NCBI GenBank assembly: GCA_020638955.1
Contig: JACKHO010000008.1
Location: forward strand, 349,051-413,050
Origin: Planctomycetaceae bacterium
GTDB taxonomy: Bacteria; Planctomycetota; Planctomycetia; Planctomycetales; Planctomycetaceae
Length of the DNA stretch: 64,000 nucleotides
Direction of reading: 5' to 3'
How positions within the stretch are numbered: the first letter of the stretch is position 1; each line of letters opens with the position of its first letter. The translations under genes and the position numbers were made by a program. Shown here in pieces: positions 44,562-53,611 of the stretch. Below the pieces are notes generated by a model, which was not told where the DNA came from, searched no databases, and worked only from the letters and a program-made list of their open reading frames with translations.

Positions 44562-45806
44562 ATGACCCACCCTGCATTCACTGCAACTCGTTCGCCAAAC
44601 AATACTTTCCGCTCAGCCAGCGGCAGAAGTCTGCTGTTCCTGTTGGCCTTGGGCGGTCTATTGCCACTCCTCAGTGGATGCCATTTGAGCAATGGCTGGT
44701 TCATGAGTTCCTCGGGACGGGCGTATTACCAGCGGGGGAACTATGCGGCCGCCCGGCATGAGTACGAGCGAGCCTTGATGGATCAGCCGTTCAACGCGAA
44801 TTTCGCGTACAACGCCGCTCGCTCCATGGAGAAAGAAGGGAGCCTCCAGGAAGCGGAAAAGATGTACCAGCACGCCCTCACGCTTAAGCCCGATCATGCT
44901 CCGTCTTACCGGGGATTGGGTGACATGCTCGTCGCTCAGGGTCGACAAATGGAAGCCCAGCAAATGATGCAGGCCTGGGTCGACACGCAGCCATACTCGC
45001 CGCAGGCCCGGGCTGGTCTCGCTTCGGTTCAGCGTCAGTCGGGAGATTTGGCCTCTGCGGAGCAAACACTGAAGCAGTCGCTCGCCATGAATCCGCGTCA
45101 GCCCGCGGCACTCAACGAACTGGCGGAAGTGTACCGCCAGTCGGGTCGTTCGGCGGAAGCGTCGTCGCTGTATCAAAGTTCGCTCGCGATCAACCCGTAT
45201 CAGATGAATGCCCGTTCACGGGCTCTCACATTGCGAAACCAGAACCAAACGTCTGGTGCTATGCAAATGGCCAACACCATGCAAATGACCGACCCCACAT
45301 TCGCCGGCGGCCCAGTCATGGCTGGCGGATACGGCGTGCCATCGAACGGCGGTTTGATGCCTGCTTCCGGGATGCAAATGCAAACCTACGCGGCACCTTC
45401 CGGCTATCCGCAAACGACGTACATGCCGTCGGCTCCGTCCAATATGCCTATGGAAACCTACAATCAGGCTCCCATGACCATGAGCCCCTACGGCGCCCCG
45501 GCAACCATGTCCTCGCCCCAAATGGTCGGCCCGTACCAGTCCATGCCGACTTACCAACCTATGCCGACCTACACCATGCCAGCCAACGGCACGCCACCGC
45601 TCCCACCAGTGCCGGCCAATGGCGTGCAAACCTATCCTGCGAAACCACAGGCCATGGTCCCAAGTCCCTACGTGCAACTGGGAACTCCCATCCCCACGAC
45701 CACCTGGAACACCGGCGTGCAGACAACACCCACCATGATGACGACGCCAACCATGGCACAGCCACAACCCGTCATGGGGGCTGTTCCGACGACGACCGCA
45801 TTTTGA
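44562..45806 (+). CDS. TPR-repeat lipoprotein with Met/Pro-rich tail
   Basis: 414 residues from the ATG at 44562; an earlier in-frame start at 44502 would lengthen an already sufficient signal. The lipobox LLSGC follows a hydrophobic stretch (LLFLLALGGLLPLLSGC). Five or so TPR repeats cover about residues 50-215 (AYYQRGNYAAARHEYERAL, then AEKMYQHALTLKPDHAPSY and AEQTLKQSLAMNPRQPAAL). The final 190 residues are low-complexity, rich in Met, Pro, Thr and Tyr, with repeats such as PMPTY and MTTPTMAQP. Such proteins organise complexes; the partner is unknown. Confidence 0.82.
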   Translation: MTHPAFTATRSPNNTFRSASGRSLLFLLALGGLLPLLSGCHLSNGWFMSSSGRAYYQRGNYAAARHEYERALMDQPFNANFAYNAARSMEKEGSLQEAEKMYQHALTLKPDHAPSYRGLGDMLVAQGRQMEAQQMMQAWVDTQPYSPQARAGLASVQRQSGDLASAEQTLKQSLAMNPRQPAALNELAEVYRQSGRSAEASSLYQSSLAINPYQMNARSRALTLRNQNQTSGAMQMANTMQMTDPTFAGGPVMAGGYGVPSNGGLMPASGMQMQTYAAPSGYPQTTYMPSAPSNMPMETYNQAPMTMSPYGAPATMSSPQMVGPYQSMPTYQPMPTYTMPANGTPPLPPVPANGVQTYPAKPQAMVPSPYVQLGTPIPTTTWNTGVQTTPTMMTTPTMAQPQPVMGAVPTTTAF

Positions 45807-45936
45807 TTGTGAGTAGATAGTGGGTAGTTGGTTGTGGGTAGGACTTGAGTCAGCACGGCTGATTCATTGCGGTGGCATTCGGCGCGGACATATCATGGAA
45901 CGGTGACAACTTCTCACCCATCCTGATGTGATTTTC

Positions 45937-46773
45937 ATGAACGACACGCCGCAGTACAAAGTCATCCCCGATCAGTCCGAACTCGACACGATGCAGCGGG
46001 ATCTGACGTTTCATCCCAGCCCGGTCACCGAACCGGAGACGCTCACAAAGGAACAGGTCGACGCTTACAACAAAGATGGCTACGTCGCGCCCCTCAACAT
46101 TTTCAATGAGGAAGAAATCAGCGACATCCGGGCGTACTTCGATGAGCTCCTGGAAAAAGTCATCGCCGCTGGTGGAAACAGCTACAGCATCAGTTCGGCC
46201 CACCTCACCTATGGCCGCGTGTACGACCTGCTGACGCATCCCAAAATCGTTGCCTGCGTCAAAGACGTGCTCGGCGAAAACGTCGTCGGCTGGGGTTCGC
46301 ACTTCTTCTGCAAAATGCCGCACGATGGCAAAGCCGTCGCCTGGCATCAAGACGCCAGCTACTGGCCACTCACGCCTTCGAAAGCGGTCACCGTCTGGCT
46401 CGCCATTGATGATGCCGACGTCGAAAACGCCTGCGTCCGCTTCGTGAAAGGTTCGCAAATGTTCGGTCACATGACCTATCGGGAAAGCTCGCCCGACGAA
46501 CACAACGTGCTGAATCAGACCATCGAGAATCCGGAACAGTACGGTGAAATCGTGGACGACATCCTCAAGGCCGGACAAATGTCGATGCACTCCGACCTGC
46601 TGCTCCACGGATCCAACGCCAACGACAGCGACCGCCGCCGCTGCGGCCTCACCCTCCGCTACGCCTCCACCGACGTCCACGCCGGCATGGACTGGAACAA
46701 AAAAGGCGTCCTCGTCAGCGGGACTGATCCCACGGGTCACTGGGGAAATCGGAAACGACCTGAACAGGATTAG
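45937..46773 (+). CDS. Phytanoyl-CoA dioxygenase (PhyH) family protein
   Basis: 278 residues from the ATG at 45937; a GTG at 45928 is the alternative. The non-heme iron ligands are visible: WHQDASYW (HxD) and a distal His in SDLLLHGS, with a 2-oxoglutarate-binding Arg in RRCGLTLRYAS. A 2-oxoglutarate-dependent hydroxylation is expected; substrates in bacterial PhyH proteins are varied and unknown here. The last residues (HWGNRKRPEQD) fit the family end, directly before an ACAGGATTAG-like low-complexity stretch. Confidence 0.88.
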   Translation: MNDTPQYKVIPDQSELDTMQRDLTFHPSPVTEPETLTKEQVDAYNKDGYVAPLNIFNEEEISDIRAYFDELLEKVIAAGGNSYSISSAHLTYGRVYDLLTHPKIVACVKDVLGENVVGWGSHFFCKMPHDGKAVAWHQDASYWPLTPSKAVTVWLAIDDADVENACVRFVKGSQMFGHMTYRESSPDEHNVLNQTIENPEQYGEIVDDILKAGQMSMHSDLLLHGSNANDSDRRRCGLTLRYASTDVHAGMDWNKKGVLVSGTDPTGHWGNRKRPEQD

Positions 46774-46810
46774 CCTGATTGGTGGGAGAAATCCGACCGA
46801 CCGATTAAAC

Positions 46811-47062
46811 ATGCCAAGCATTACCGACCAATCTCAGCTTCTTCGCGACAACAAACTTCTGTTTGTATCAAAAGGCCCGCAAGACGGAATGTGGCGTTGT
46901 GAGTACTTGAAGTGCCCTGTGTGTCAGTATTACGTCCTGAAAGGGTCGGGCTATGACGAGTGCAACTGCGGAAGTATTTCAATTGATTCCGACATGCTGC
47001 GCGTCATCACAACTTCAATTGATGAAGCCGAAATTGAGTGTTTCAATGCTGTCCCTAAGTGA
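46811..47062 (+). CDS. Small zinc-ribbon-like hypothetical protein
   Basis: 83 residues. A CPVC (35-38) plus CNC (51-53) pair can bind one metal ion; the rest is acidic and beta-like (GSISIDSDMLRVITTS). The start ATG at 46811 has no clear Shine-Dalgarno. It lies between PhyH and the PVC dehydrogenase gene and resembles small accessory or immunity-type proteins; no family recognised. Confidence 0.55.
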   Translation: MPSITDQSQLLRDNKLLFVSKGPQDGMWRCEYLKCPVCQYYVLKGSGYDECNCGSISIDSDMLRVITTSIDEAEIECFNAVPK

Positions 47063-47146
47063 CTTTAGCGACTAACGCGAAGTCCCAAATGCAGTCTTGT
47101 GATTGTCTGTCCTCTCGGATGCACGATTGACATGGAGCCCCAACCA

Positions 47147-50100
47147 ATGCGTTTCACCTGCCTCTCGCTCCTACTCCTCATTTGTATCACGCCTCTGCTC
47201 GCCGCACCACCGCGTAGTCTCGACGATCGCCTCACCATCGAACTCTTCGCTGAGCAGCCACAGATTGTTACTCCGACGGGAATTGATGTCGCCGCTGATG
47301 GGCGGGTGTGGGCGATTGAGTGTAATACGCATTTTCCGCCTGAGGGGTATATGGGGAATCCGACTGATCGGGTGTTGATTCTGCAGGACACCAACGGCGA
47401 TGGTCGGGCGGACGAACCTAAGGTGTTTGCTGAGGGCTTCACGCACGCCATGAGTATTGCCGTGCGGCCGGTGTGGATGGATGTCATCAGGCTGGAGAGC
47501 GACGACGTCGATGCGACGAAGAATCCCGAGCCGCATACTCAGGTCTTTCTAGCGACGCGGCGGGAAATTCTGCTGCTGGAAGACATCGACGGCGACGACG
47601 TCTGCGACAGGCAAACCCGGCTGGCGTGGCTGGAAACAGAGGGGAACTATCCCCACAACGGTCTGGCGGGATTTGCGTTTGATGCCAATGGCTGGATGTA
47701 CTTTGGCTTTGGCGAAAACCTGGGAGCCGACTACACGCTCCGCTGTCGCAGCACGGACGACAACGCCGAGAGCGGTGACACGGCTCCGCTAAAGGGAGGC
47801 GGAGAAGGGGGGAACATGTACCGCATGTGGCCCGACGGCACGCACCTGCTGCACTGGGCGACCGGGTTTTGGAATCCCCATGCCTCCTGCGTCGATGCGT
47901 TTGGCCGACTGTTCACCGTCGACAACGACCCCGACTCACGTCCCCCCTGCCGACTGCTGCATATCATTGAAGGGGGCGACTACGGGTTCCGGTTCCGCAA
48001 CGGCCGCAAAGGACTGCATCCTTTCACCAGTTGGAACGGCGAAATCCCAGGGACGCTGCCCATGGTCGCCGGAACGGGCGAAGCCCCGAGCGGAATTCTG
48101 GCGTACGAGCACGGAGCCTTCCCGGAGGAATACCTCGGCAATTTGCTCGTAACCAGTTGGGGCGACCACCGCATCGACCGCTTCCGCCTGCAGCCGAAAG
48201 GAGCGTCGTTTGAGTCCATTGCGGAGCCGGTCATTGTCGGCGACGAAGACTTCCGCCCCGTCGGCATCGCCCTCGCCCCCGACGGTTCCCTGTACTGCAC
48301 CGACTGGGTGATGCGGGACTACAAGGTGCATGGACATGGACGGGTGTGGCGGATTCGGGCGAAGGATGCAAAGCAGGAAAAGAATGAAGAAAAGTCCGAC
48401 CGCGAACTCCTTGAGAGTCCTTCGTTGCTTGTACGCCGCATGGCCGCCGAGCGTTTTCGTCGCAATCACCACGTTGGCTGGGAACTGCTCGATAAAGGCA
48501 AATATTCAGAACGCGCGAGGTACGAAATTGCATCAACGGCTGGCCGTCACATGAGAATTGACGGTGAAGGCGATCCACAGCTCGAAGCGAGTGCCAGACG
48601 CGAGACGATTGAGAAATTTGGCCAACTCGTGGTGAACATTTCAGTCCAGCAAATTGCTGATGGAAACCCTTCCCGGTTTTCAAACTCCGCATCATTGGAG
48701 GACGACTACGACAGGCTGACTGGGCTACTCACTCCGAACCTGCTGGCCTCACCCGAGAAAATCCCCCCACATGTCGTAGATGTCTGGAAGTTCACTTTGC
48801 CAATAGCTGATCCGTTCGTTGATGCGACGTTCACGGGAAACACCTACTTTCGGCCAGCCGCTCCACAGGTTGATGATGATTTCCGAAATGCAGCGCAGCA
48901 CCAACTGGAAGGGACTTCGGCGGAGGTCTCAGAACGCATCATTCTGCTGTCCACGCTACTCGGACGTCGGGCAGAACCGCCGAGGCTGGATATCCTCGAA
49001 GTTAGTTTGACCGCTCGTTCACCAATCGTCCGCCGTCTCGCAGTACAGTGGGTAGCCGAAGAACGACTCACGCAGTTTCGCCCGCAGGTGGAAGCGGTTC
49101 TTAAATCGGACGACATGACGTCCGATTTGTTCCTGGCGACTTTGGCCGCACTGGAAATGCTGGACGGCAAAGCGCCGCAGGATTTTGACAAGACGCCGCC
49201 GGGGAAGTACGTCCTCCCGCTCCTGGCCGATTCGACGACGTCCGCCGCTGTGAAACGACAGGCACTGCGACTCATCGATCCCGCTGATCCTGCACTGACA
49301 GCGGAACTGCTGGAACCCATGCTCCGTAGTGACGACCAGCAACTCCGACTGGAAGTTCTGCGGACTCTGGCAGGATCAACACTCCCCGAAGCGGCAAAAT
49401 GGCTGTCCGAGGCGGCTGTTCAGCATGACAAAGACCGGGCCATCGAACGTATGACGGCTATCACCGGGCTGGCAAGTCATGCCAATTCAGACTTGGCAAA
49501 AAAGACGCTTGTCTCTCTGATTGCAATCGACCTGCGTGAACGAGGTTCTGTCATACGTTCTCTACGAGAACTCGTAGGGAAGGACGAGGACGTCAAACGA
49601 AAGATCTTTGACATCAATGGCATCGGATCAGGTCCACCTGAACTATGGATTGAAATTGAGGCTCAAATCGCTCTGTTGCCCGGAGGTACTGAATTGAACG
49701 GCAAGAAAACAGGCTTTCCCGTTCCTGCTCGACCTGCATCGGACGAGGCGTGGTTTGGCATCATCAACAAAGACGGGGAGACCGCATCAGCCTTCGAGGG
49801 CGAGCAGGTATTCTTTCATCCCAACGGTCCCGGGTGCTTTAAGTGTCACACCGTAGATGGTCGTGGCGGTCGAATTGGGCCTGATCTCACACACATCGGC
49901 GGATCGTTCACGCGCGACAAACTGGTCGAATCCATTCTACAGCCCTCCAAGGAAGTCTCTCCACAATTCACCACCTGGAACATGGCCACACACGACGGTC
50001 GCACACTGACCGGAATGCTGGTGCATGAGAACGAAGGATCGACAACGCTCGGCAATGACAAGGGAGAATTGACGACCATCCAAACGGTCGACATCGAAGC

Positions 50101-50203
50101 CCGCACGCCGGTGAAAACTTCAGTCATGCCCGAGAAACTCGAAGACCGCATGACCATCCGCGAGTTCCAGGATTTGATTGAGTTCCTGGCCAACCTCAAG
50201 TAA
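47147..50203 (+). CDS. PVC-type membrane-associated dehydrogenase with heme-binding domain
   Basis: 1018 residues from the ATG at 47147 (MRFTCLSLLLLICITPLLA, signal peptide), with GGAG 10 bp upstream. An N-terminal six-bladed-propeller-like region of about 350 residues (for example DVAADGRVWAIECNTHFP, TGFWNPHASCVDAFGR) resembles glucose/sorbosone dehydrogenases. HEAT-like helical repeats follow (about 400-830). The C-terminal domain has CFKCHTVDGRGGRIGPDL, a cytochrome c heme site, and an axial Met candidate in TSVMPEKLE. This architecture is a hallmark of planctomycetes and verrucomicrobia. Extracytoplasmic oxidation of sugars or alcohols is assumed. Confidence 0.92.
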   Translation: MRFTCLSLLLLICITPLLAAPPRSLDDRLTIELFAEQPQIVTPTGIDVAADGRVWAIECNTHFPPEGYMGNPTDRVLILQDTNGDGRADEPKVFAEGFTHAMSIAVRPVWMDVIRLESDDVDATKNPEPHTQVFLATRREILLLEDIDGDDVCDRQTRLAWLETEGNYPHNGLAGFAFDANGWMYFGFGENLGADYTLRCRSTDDNAESGDTAPLKGGGEGGNMYRMWPDGTHLLHWATGFWNPHASCVDAFGRLFTVDNDPDSRPPCRLLHIIEGGDYGFRFRNGRKGLHPFTSWNGEIPGTLPMVAGTGEAPSGILAYEHGAFPEEYLGNLLVTSWGDHRIDRFRLQPKGASFESIAEPVIVGDEDFRPVGIALAPDGSLYCTDWVMRDYKVHGHGRVWRIRAKDAKQEKNEEKSDRELLESPSLLVRRMAAERFRRNHHVGWELLDKGKYSERARYEIASTAGRHMRIDGEGDPQLEASARRETIEKFGQLVVNISVQQIADGNPSRFSNSASLEDDYDRLTGLLTPNLLASPEKIPPHVVDVWKFTLPIADPFVDATFTGNTYFRPAAPQVDDDFRNAAQHQLEGTSAEVSERIILLSTLLGRRAEPPRLDILEVSLTARSPIVRRLAVQWVAEERLTQFRPQVEAVLKSDDMTSDLFLATLAALEMLDGKAPQDFDKTPPGKYVLPLLADSTTSAAVKRQALRLIDPADPALTAELLEPMLRSDDQQLRLEVLRTLAGSTLPEAAKWLSEAAVQHDKDRAIERMTAITGLASHANSDLAKKTLVSLIAIDLRERGSVIRSLRELVGKDEDVKRKIFDINGIGSGPPELWIEIEAQIALLPGGTELNGKKTGFPVPARPASDEAWFGIINKDGETASAFEGEQVFFHPNGPGCFKCHTVDGRGGRIGPDLTHIGGSFTRDKLVESILQPSKEVSPQFTTWNMATHDGRTLTGMLVHENEGSTTLGNDKGELTTIQTVDIEARTPVKTSVMPEKLEDRMTIREFQDLIEFLANLK

Positions 50204-50304
50204 CTGCAAGAATCTCACAGCGGGTGGCTGGGGCTGTCTGAGTCCTTTGCAGGGAGTCGGACGCCGTTATTTCAGTCAGCGCCGGTAATACGAGAACGCA
50301 CGAA

Positions 50305-50337
50305 AGCCCCAGTGTTTGGCGTCTTGAAACTGGGGCT
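50305..50337. terminator. Hairpin between convergent genes, possible terminator
   Basis: A 9-bp perfect stem, AGCCCCAGT (50305-50313) with ACTGGGGCT (50329-50337), and a 15-nt loop. It lies between the PVC dehydrogenase gene and the convergent cNMP-binding gene. No T-run follows on either strand, so a classical intrinsic terminator is doubtful. The rest of 50204-50432 shows nothing else. Confidence 0.35.
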
Positions 50338-50432
50338 CTCACGATTCACATTTCTTGAAGCCGACATGTCACTCACAGCGAATCATCCGATCAACACGTT
50401 TTAACCGCCCCAGCCACGCGTCGCGAACCAAT

Positions 50433-50954
50433 CTAGAAATCAGTCCCTAAATACAACTTCGCCCGGAAGTCATTCCATTCGCGTTGGTTGCTCTCGCCGC
50501 ATTCTCGCTCAACAAGGCGGCAGGTCCAGCTGTCCATGCGTCGCAGTCGCTCTGACAGCACGTGGACAACGTTCAGGCTGATTTTGTAGGCCGTGTCTGG
50601 AGCATCAACCCTGAGCTTCTCGTAGTCCTCCCGCTTCAGACGCACCGTGTGGCAGGGCGTAACCGCAGTAACGGTGGCTGAGTGTGTTGTGTCTTCAAAG
50701 AATGACATTTCACCGAACACGCTCCCCGGCCCCAGCCGTGCCAACTCGTTCTGATGACCATCACAGTATTTGATGACGCAGGCCTCCCCACGCATGAGCA
50801 CCCACAAACTTTGATACTGCAATCCCTCCGTCAGAATTTCAACGCCCTGGTCGAAATCCTCGAACGTGGCATGATCGAGCAGCAATTCTAAATCACGGTC
50901 CGAAAGTCCCTTTAGAATGACGCAGTTCTTCAGTTGCGGAGTCAGTTCAAACAT
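50433..50954 (-). CDS. Cyclic nucleotide-binding domain protein
   Basis: 173 residues with one cNMP-binding domain: ILTEGLQYQSLWVLMRGEACV and the phosphate-binding cassette GSVFGEMSFFEDTTHSATVTA, though the usual Arg of the cassette is replaced by His (THSAT). No DNA-binding helix-turn-helix follows, so it is not a full Crp. It may regulate through protein contacts, or the site may be degenerate. It is 50 bp downstream of the DJ-1/PfpI gene. Confidence 0.85.
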   Translation of the reverse strand: MFELTPQLKNCVILKGLSDRDLELLLDHATFEDFDQGVEILTEGLQYQSLWVLMRGEACVIKYCDGHQNELARLGPGSVFGEMSFFEDTTHSATVTAVTPCHTVRLKREDYEKLRVDAPDTAYKISLNVVHVLSERLRRMDSWTCRLVERECGESNQREWNDFRAKLYLGTDF

Positions 50955-51004
50955 GTGGCAACGTTCCTCAATTCAAATTTGGTGTCCCGTTGTCAATTGT
51001 TGCG

Positions 51005-51586
51005 TCAAATCTCGATACGACCACCCAATACCTTGATGAATGCGGCCAGCCATTTGGGATGAGCAGGCCACGCGGGTGCGGTTACCAGGTTTCCATCAAC
51101 AACCACTTCGTCGACGGGAACTCCCACGTATTCCCCACCAGCCAAGCCGACCTCTGGTGAACAGGCGGGATAAGCGGTGCAACGCCGTCCTTTGAGGGCA
51201 TTGGCCGCGCTGAGGATTTGCAATCCGTGGCAGACTGCGGCAATAGGCTTCTGTGAATCAGCAAAATGCTTCACCACGGCCAGCACGCGGTCGTTGAGAC
51301 GCAGGTACTCGGGAGCACGTCCACCGGGGATGACCAGTCCCACGTAGTCATCAAGATTGACCTCAGCAAATGTCGCATTCAAGGTGAAGTTGTGCCCCGG
51401 CTTTTCGCTGTAGGTTTGGTCGCCTTCAAAGTCATGTACTGCCGTGCGGACCTGATCACCGCTTTTCTTGTCGGGGCAGACGGCATGCACTTCGTATCCC
51501 ACCATTTGTAATGCCTGAAACGGCACCATGATTTCGTAGTCTTCAACGAAGTCACCAGCCAGCAGCAACAGTTTCTTGGCACTCAT
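51005..51586 (-). CDS. DJ-1/PfpI family protein
   Basis: 193 residues, one DJ-1/PfpI domain. The nucleophile elbow is AAVCHGLQIL, the conserved Glu is in FVEDYEIM, and the strand VGLVIPGGRAPEYLR is typical. Family members include proteases, glyoxalases and deglycase-like stress proteins; which of these applies is unknown. It is upstream of the cNMP gene in the same direction and may be co-transcribed. Confidence 0.9.
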   Translation of the reverse strand: MSAKKLLLLAGDFVEDYEIMVPFQALQMVGYEVHAVCPDKKSGDQVRTAVHDFEGDQTYSEKPGHNFTLNATFAEVNLDDYVGLVIPGGRAPEYLRLNDRVLAVVKHFADSQKPIAAVCHGLQILSAANALKGRRCTAYPACSPEVGLAGGEYVGVPVDEVVVDGNLVTAPAWPAHPKWLAAFIKVLGGRIEI

Positions 51587-51921
51587 CAGCTTCAGCTCTC
51601 CACAAAATGTTCAGACGCACAACTCCAATGAATCCTAATAAACTTGCAGTCCCCATGTGAGGGCACATCACGTCCTGCAGTTCATCGCGAGCGATTTGCC
51701 ATACGTTCCACTTCTTTCTACGCGTCAGTGCATGGCCCGGAACCAATAGAATCTCACCGATTTGAGCTGTTTCTCACTTTGGACTCGGTTGACGGGGCTT
51801 CCCTTCCGGCGACACAATGTCACGCTTGGTCTTCGCACGCAGCAGGTTACCTCGTCAATTCGGCGGTGACGCGTCTTCATTTTGTTTTCAACGCCGCCCC
51901 GGCCCCGCCTTCCCTGACCTC
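51587..51921. other. Intergenic region between divergent DJ-1 and THUMP methyltransferase genes
   Basis: 335 bp. A possible plus-strand promoter is TTGACG (51789-51794) with CACAAT (51813-51818) at 18-bp spacing, about 100 bp before the methyltransferase start. The methyltransferase frame is open back to 51817, but similarity begins at 51922. Nothing else was recognised. Confidence 0.3.
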
Positions 51922-53106
51922 ATGGATCAACTCCAACTCGTTGCCAGCACTGCATTTGGGCTGGAATCTGTCGTCTCCCGCGAACTGCAGGAACTGGGCT
52001 ACGAACCGCTTGGCCGGGAAGATGGTCGCATTCTGTTCGAAGGTCCTCCCTCTGCCATTTGCCGCACGAACATGTGGCTCCGTTCGTGCGATCGCATTGG
52101 GCTGGTCATTGGAAACTTCACGGCCCGCGACTTCGATGAACTGTTCGACCAAATTGCCGAGCTGCCGTGGGAGGAATGGATTGGAGTCGACGACCAGTTC
52201 CCCGTAACGGCCAATGTTGTGCGTTCCAGTATTCGCAGTGCTGTCAACACGCAGAAAATGGTGAAGCGGGCCATTGTTGAGCGGCTTCGCAAGAAATACA
52301 CGCGGCACTGGTTTCAGGAAAGCGGCGCCGAGTACAGGGTGAACTGCGACATCCTGCGGGATGATGTCCTGCTGACCATCGACACGACTGGTCCCGGTTT
52401 GCACAAGCGTGGTTATCGCCGCGATGCCGGAGAAGCTCCACTGCGGGAAACACTGGCCGCGGCCCTGGTTCAGCTCAGCTATTGGCAACCCGGTCGCTTT
52501 CTGATTGACCCCTTCTGCGGATCGGGAACCATTCCCATTGAAGCTGCCATGATGGGGCGCAAACTTGCCCCGGGTCGTAATCGCGTCTTTACCGCCATGG
52601 ACTGGCGGAACATCTCACAGGATTTGTGGAAAGAAGCCCAAACCGAAGCCCGCGATCTTGCCCTCCCCAAACTGCCCGGACAGGTTTCCGGTAGCGACAT
52701 CGACAAACGTGCCATCACGCAGGCGTGGCGTAACGCGAACGATGCCGGAGTGGGTGGCGATTTGCAATTCTCGGTACGCGACTTCGTCGAAATGCCGTCG
52801 AACCGCGACTACGGCATTATGATTGCCAACCCACCCTACGGGGAACGCATGGGCGACCGCGATACGGTCCGCAAAATGCATCAGGACATGGGCGAGCTGT
52901 ACTCCATGCTCGACACCTGGTCGTATTACGTTCTGACGTCGGCTCCCTTCTTCGAGAAACAGTTTGGTCGCCACGCCGATCGTCGCCGCAAACTGTTCAA
53001 CGGACAAATCGAGTGCACCTACTATCAGTACCTCGGTCCGCGTCCGCCGGAAGACTTTGATCATGAAGACGAGTCCGGCTCTTCTGATGACGAAGCCGCC
53101 TCCTGA
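51922..53106 (+). CDS. THUMP-domain RNA methyltransferase (RlmL/COG0116 type)
   Basis: 394 residues from MDQLQLVASTAFGLESVVS at 51922, the standard family start. The THUMP region spans about 50-160. The class I methyltransferase domain has FLIDPFCGSGTIPIEAA (SAM motif I), SGSDIDKRAI and IANPPYGERMG (NPPY catalytic motif for a base amino group). N2-methylation of a guanine in 23S rRNA is the likely role. The C-terminal tail is acidic. It starts a run with trmL and rsmA, all concerned with RNA modification. Confidence 0.9.
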   Translation: MDQLQLVASTAFGLESVVSRELQELGYEPLGREDGRILFEGPPSAICRTNMWLRSCDRIGLVIGNFTARDFDELFDQIAELPWEEWIGVDDQFPVTANVVRSSIRSAVNTQKMVKRAIVERLRKKYTRHWFQESGAEYRVNCDILRDDVLLTIDTTGPGLHKRGYRRDAGEAPLRETLAAALVQLSYWQPGRFLIDPFCGSGTIPIEAAMMGRKLAPGRNRVFTAMDWRNISQDLWKEAQTEARDLALPKLPGQVSGSDIDKRAITQAWRNANDAGVGGDLQFSVRDFVEMPSNRDYGIMIANPPYGERMGDRDTVRKMHQDMGELYSMLDTWSYYVLTSAPFFEKQFGRHADRRRKLFNGQIECTYYQYLGPRPPEDFDHEDESGSSDDEAAS

Positions 53107-53115
53107 TTCGCCCTC

Positions 53116-53586
53116 ATGACTGAACCACTGCTGCACGTTGTTCTCTACCAGCCAGAAATCCCGCCCAACACCGGGAACATCGGGCGGAGTTGCCTGGCCA
53201 TTGGTGCCAAACTGTGGCTCATTCGTCCGCTCGGATTCAAAATGGACGACCGGTCTCTCAAGCGAGCTGGTATGGACTACTGGCATTTGGTGGACTGCCA
53301 GGTGGTCGACTCATGGGAACATCTCCGCGCCGAACTTCCCGGACGCCGCTTCTGGTTCCTGACGAAGTTTGCCAATAAACTGGTATGGGACGCCCAATTC
53401 CAACCCGGTGACGTGTTGGTCTTTGGCAGCGAATCACGCGGCCTGCCGCAATCCATTCACGACGAATTCGCCGACCACTGTATAAAGCTCCCCATGTTGG
53501 ATGATGTGCGCAGCCTGAACCTCGCCAGCACGGCCAACACCATTATGTATGAAGCGGTCCGACAGTTCGGCGGCCTGAATCCCTGA
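53116..53586 (+). CDS. trmL: tRNA (cytidine(34)-2'-O)-methyltransferase
   Basis: 156 residues, the usual TrmL length. SPOUT-knot motifs are visible: PNTGNIGRSC at the start, VLVFGSESRGLP (motif II) and LPMLDDVRSLNLASTANTIM (motif III). It methylates the wobble nucleotide of certain tRNAs with SAM. It lies 9 bp after the THUMP methyltransferase gene and 25 bp before rsmA, so co-transcription is likely. Confidence 0.93.
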   Translation: MTEPLLHVVLYQPEIPPNTGNIGRSCLAIGAKLWLIRPLGFKMDDRSLKRAGMDYWHLVDCQVVDSWEHLRAELPGRRFWFLTKFANKLVWDAQFQPGDVLVFGSESRGLPQSIHDEFADHCIKLPMLDDVRSLNLASTANTIMYEAVRQFGGLNP

Positions 53587-53611
53587 GACATTCCCACGCG
53601 AAATTCCGCAC

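Noticed and set aside
45216..45767. 183-codon His/Gly/Arg-rich frame on the minus strand
   Set aside because: Antisense to the low-complexity tail of the TPR lipoprotein; it mirrors that tail's repeats.
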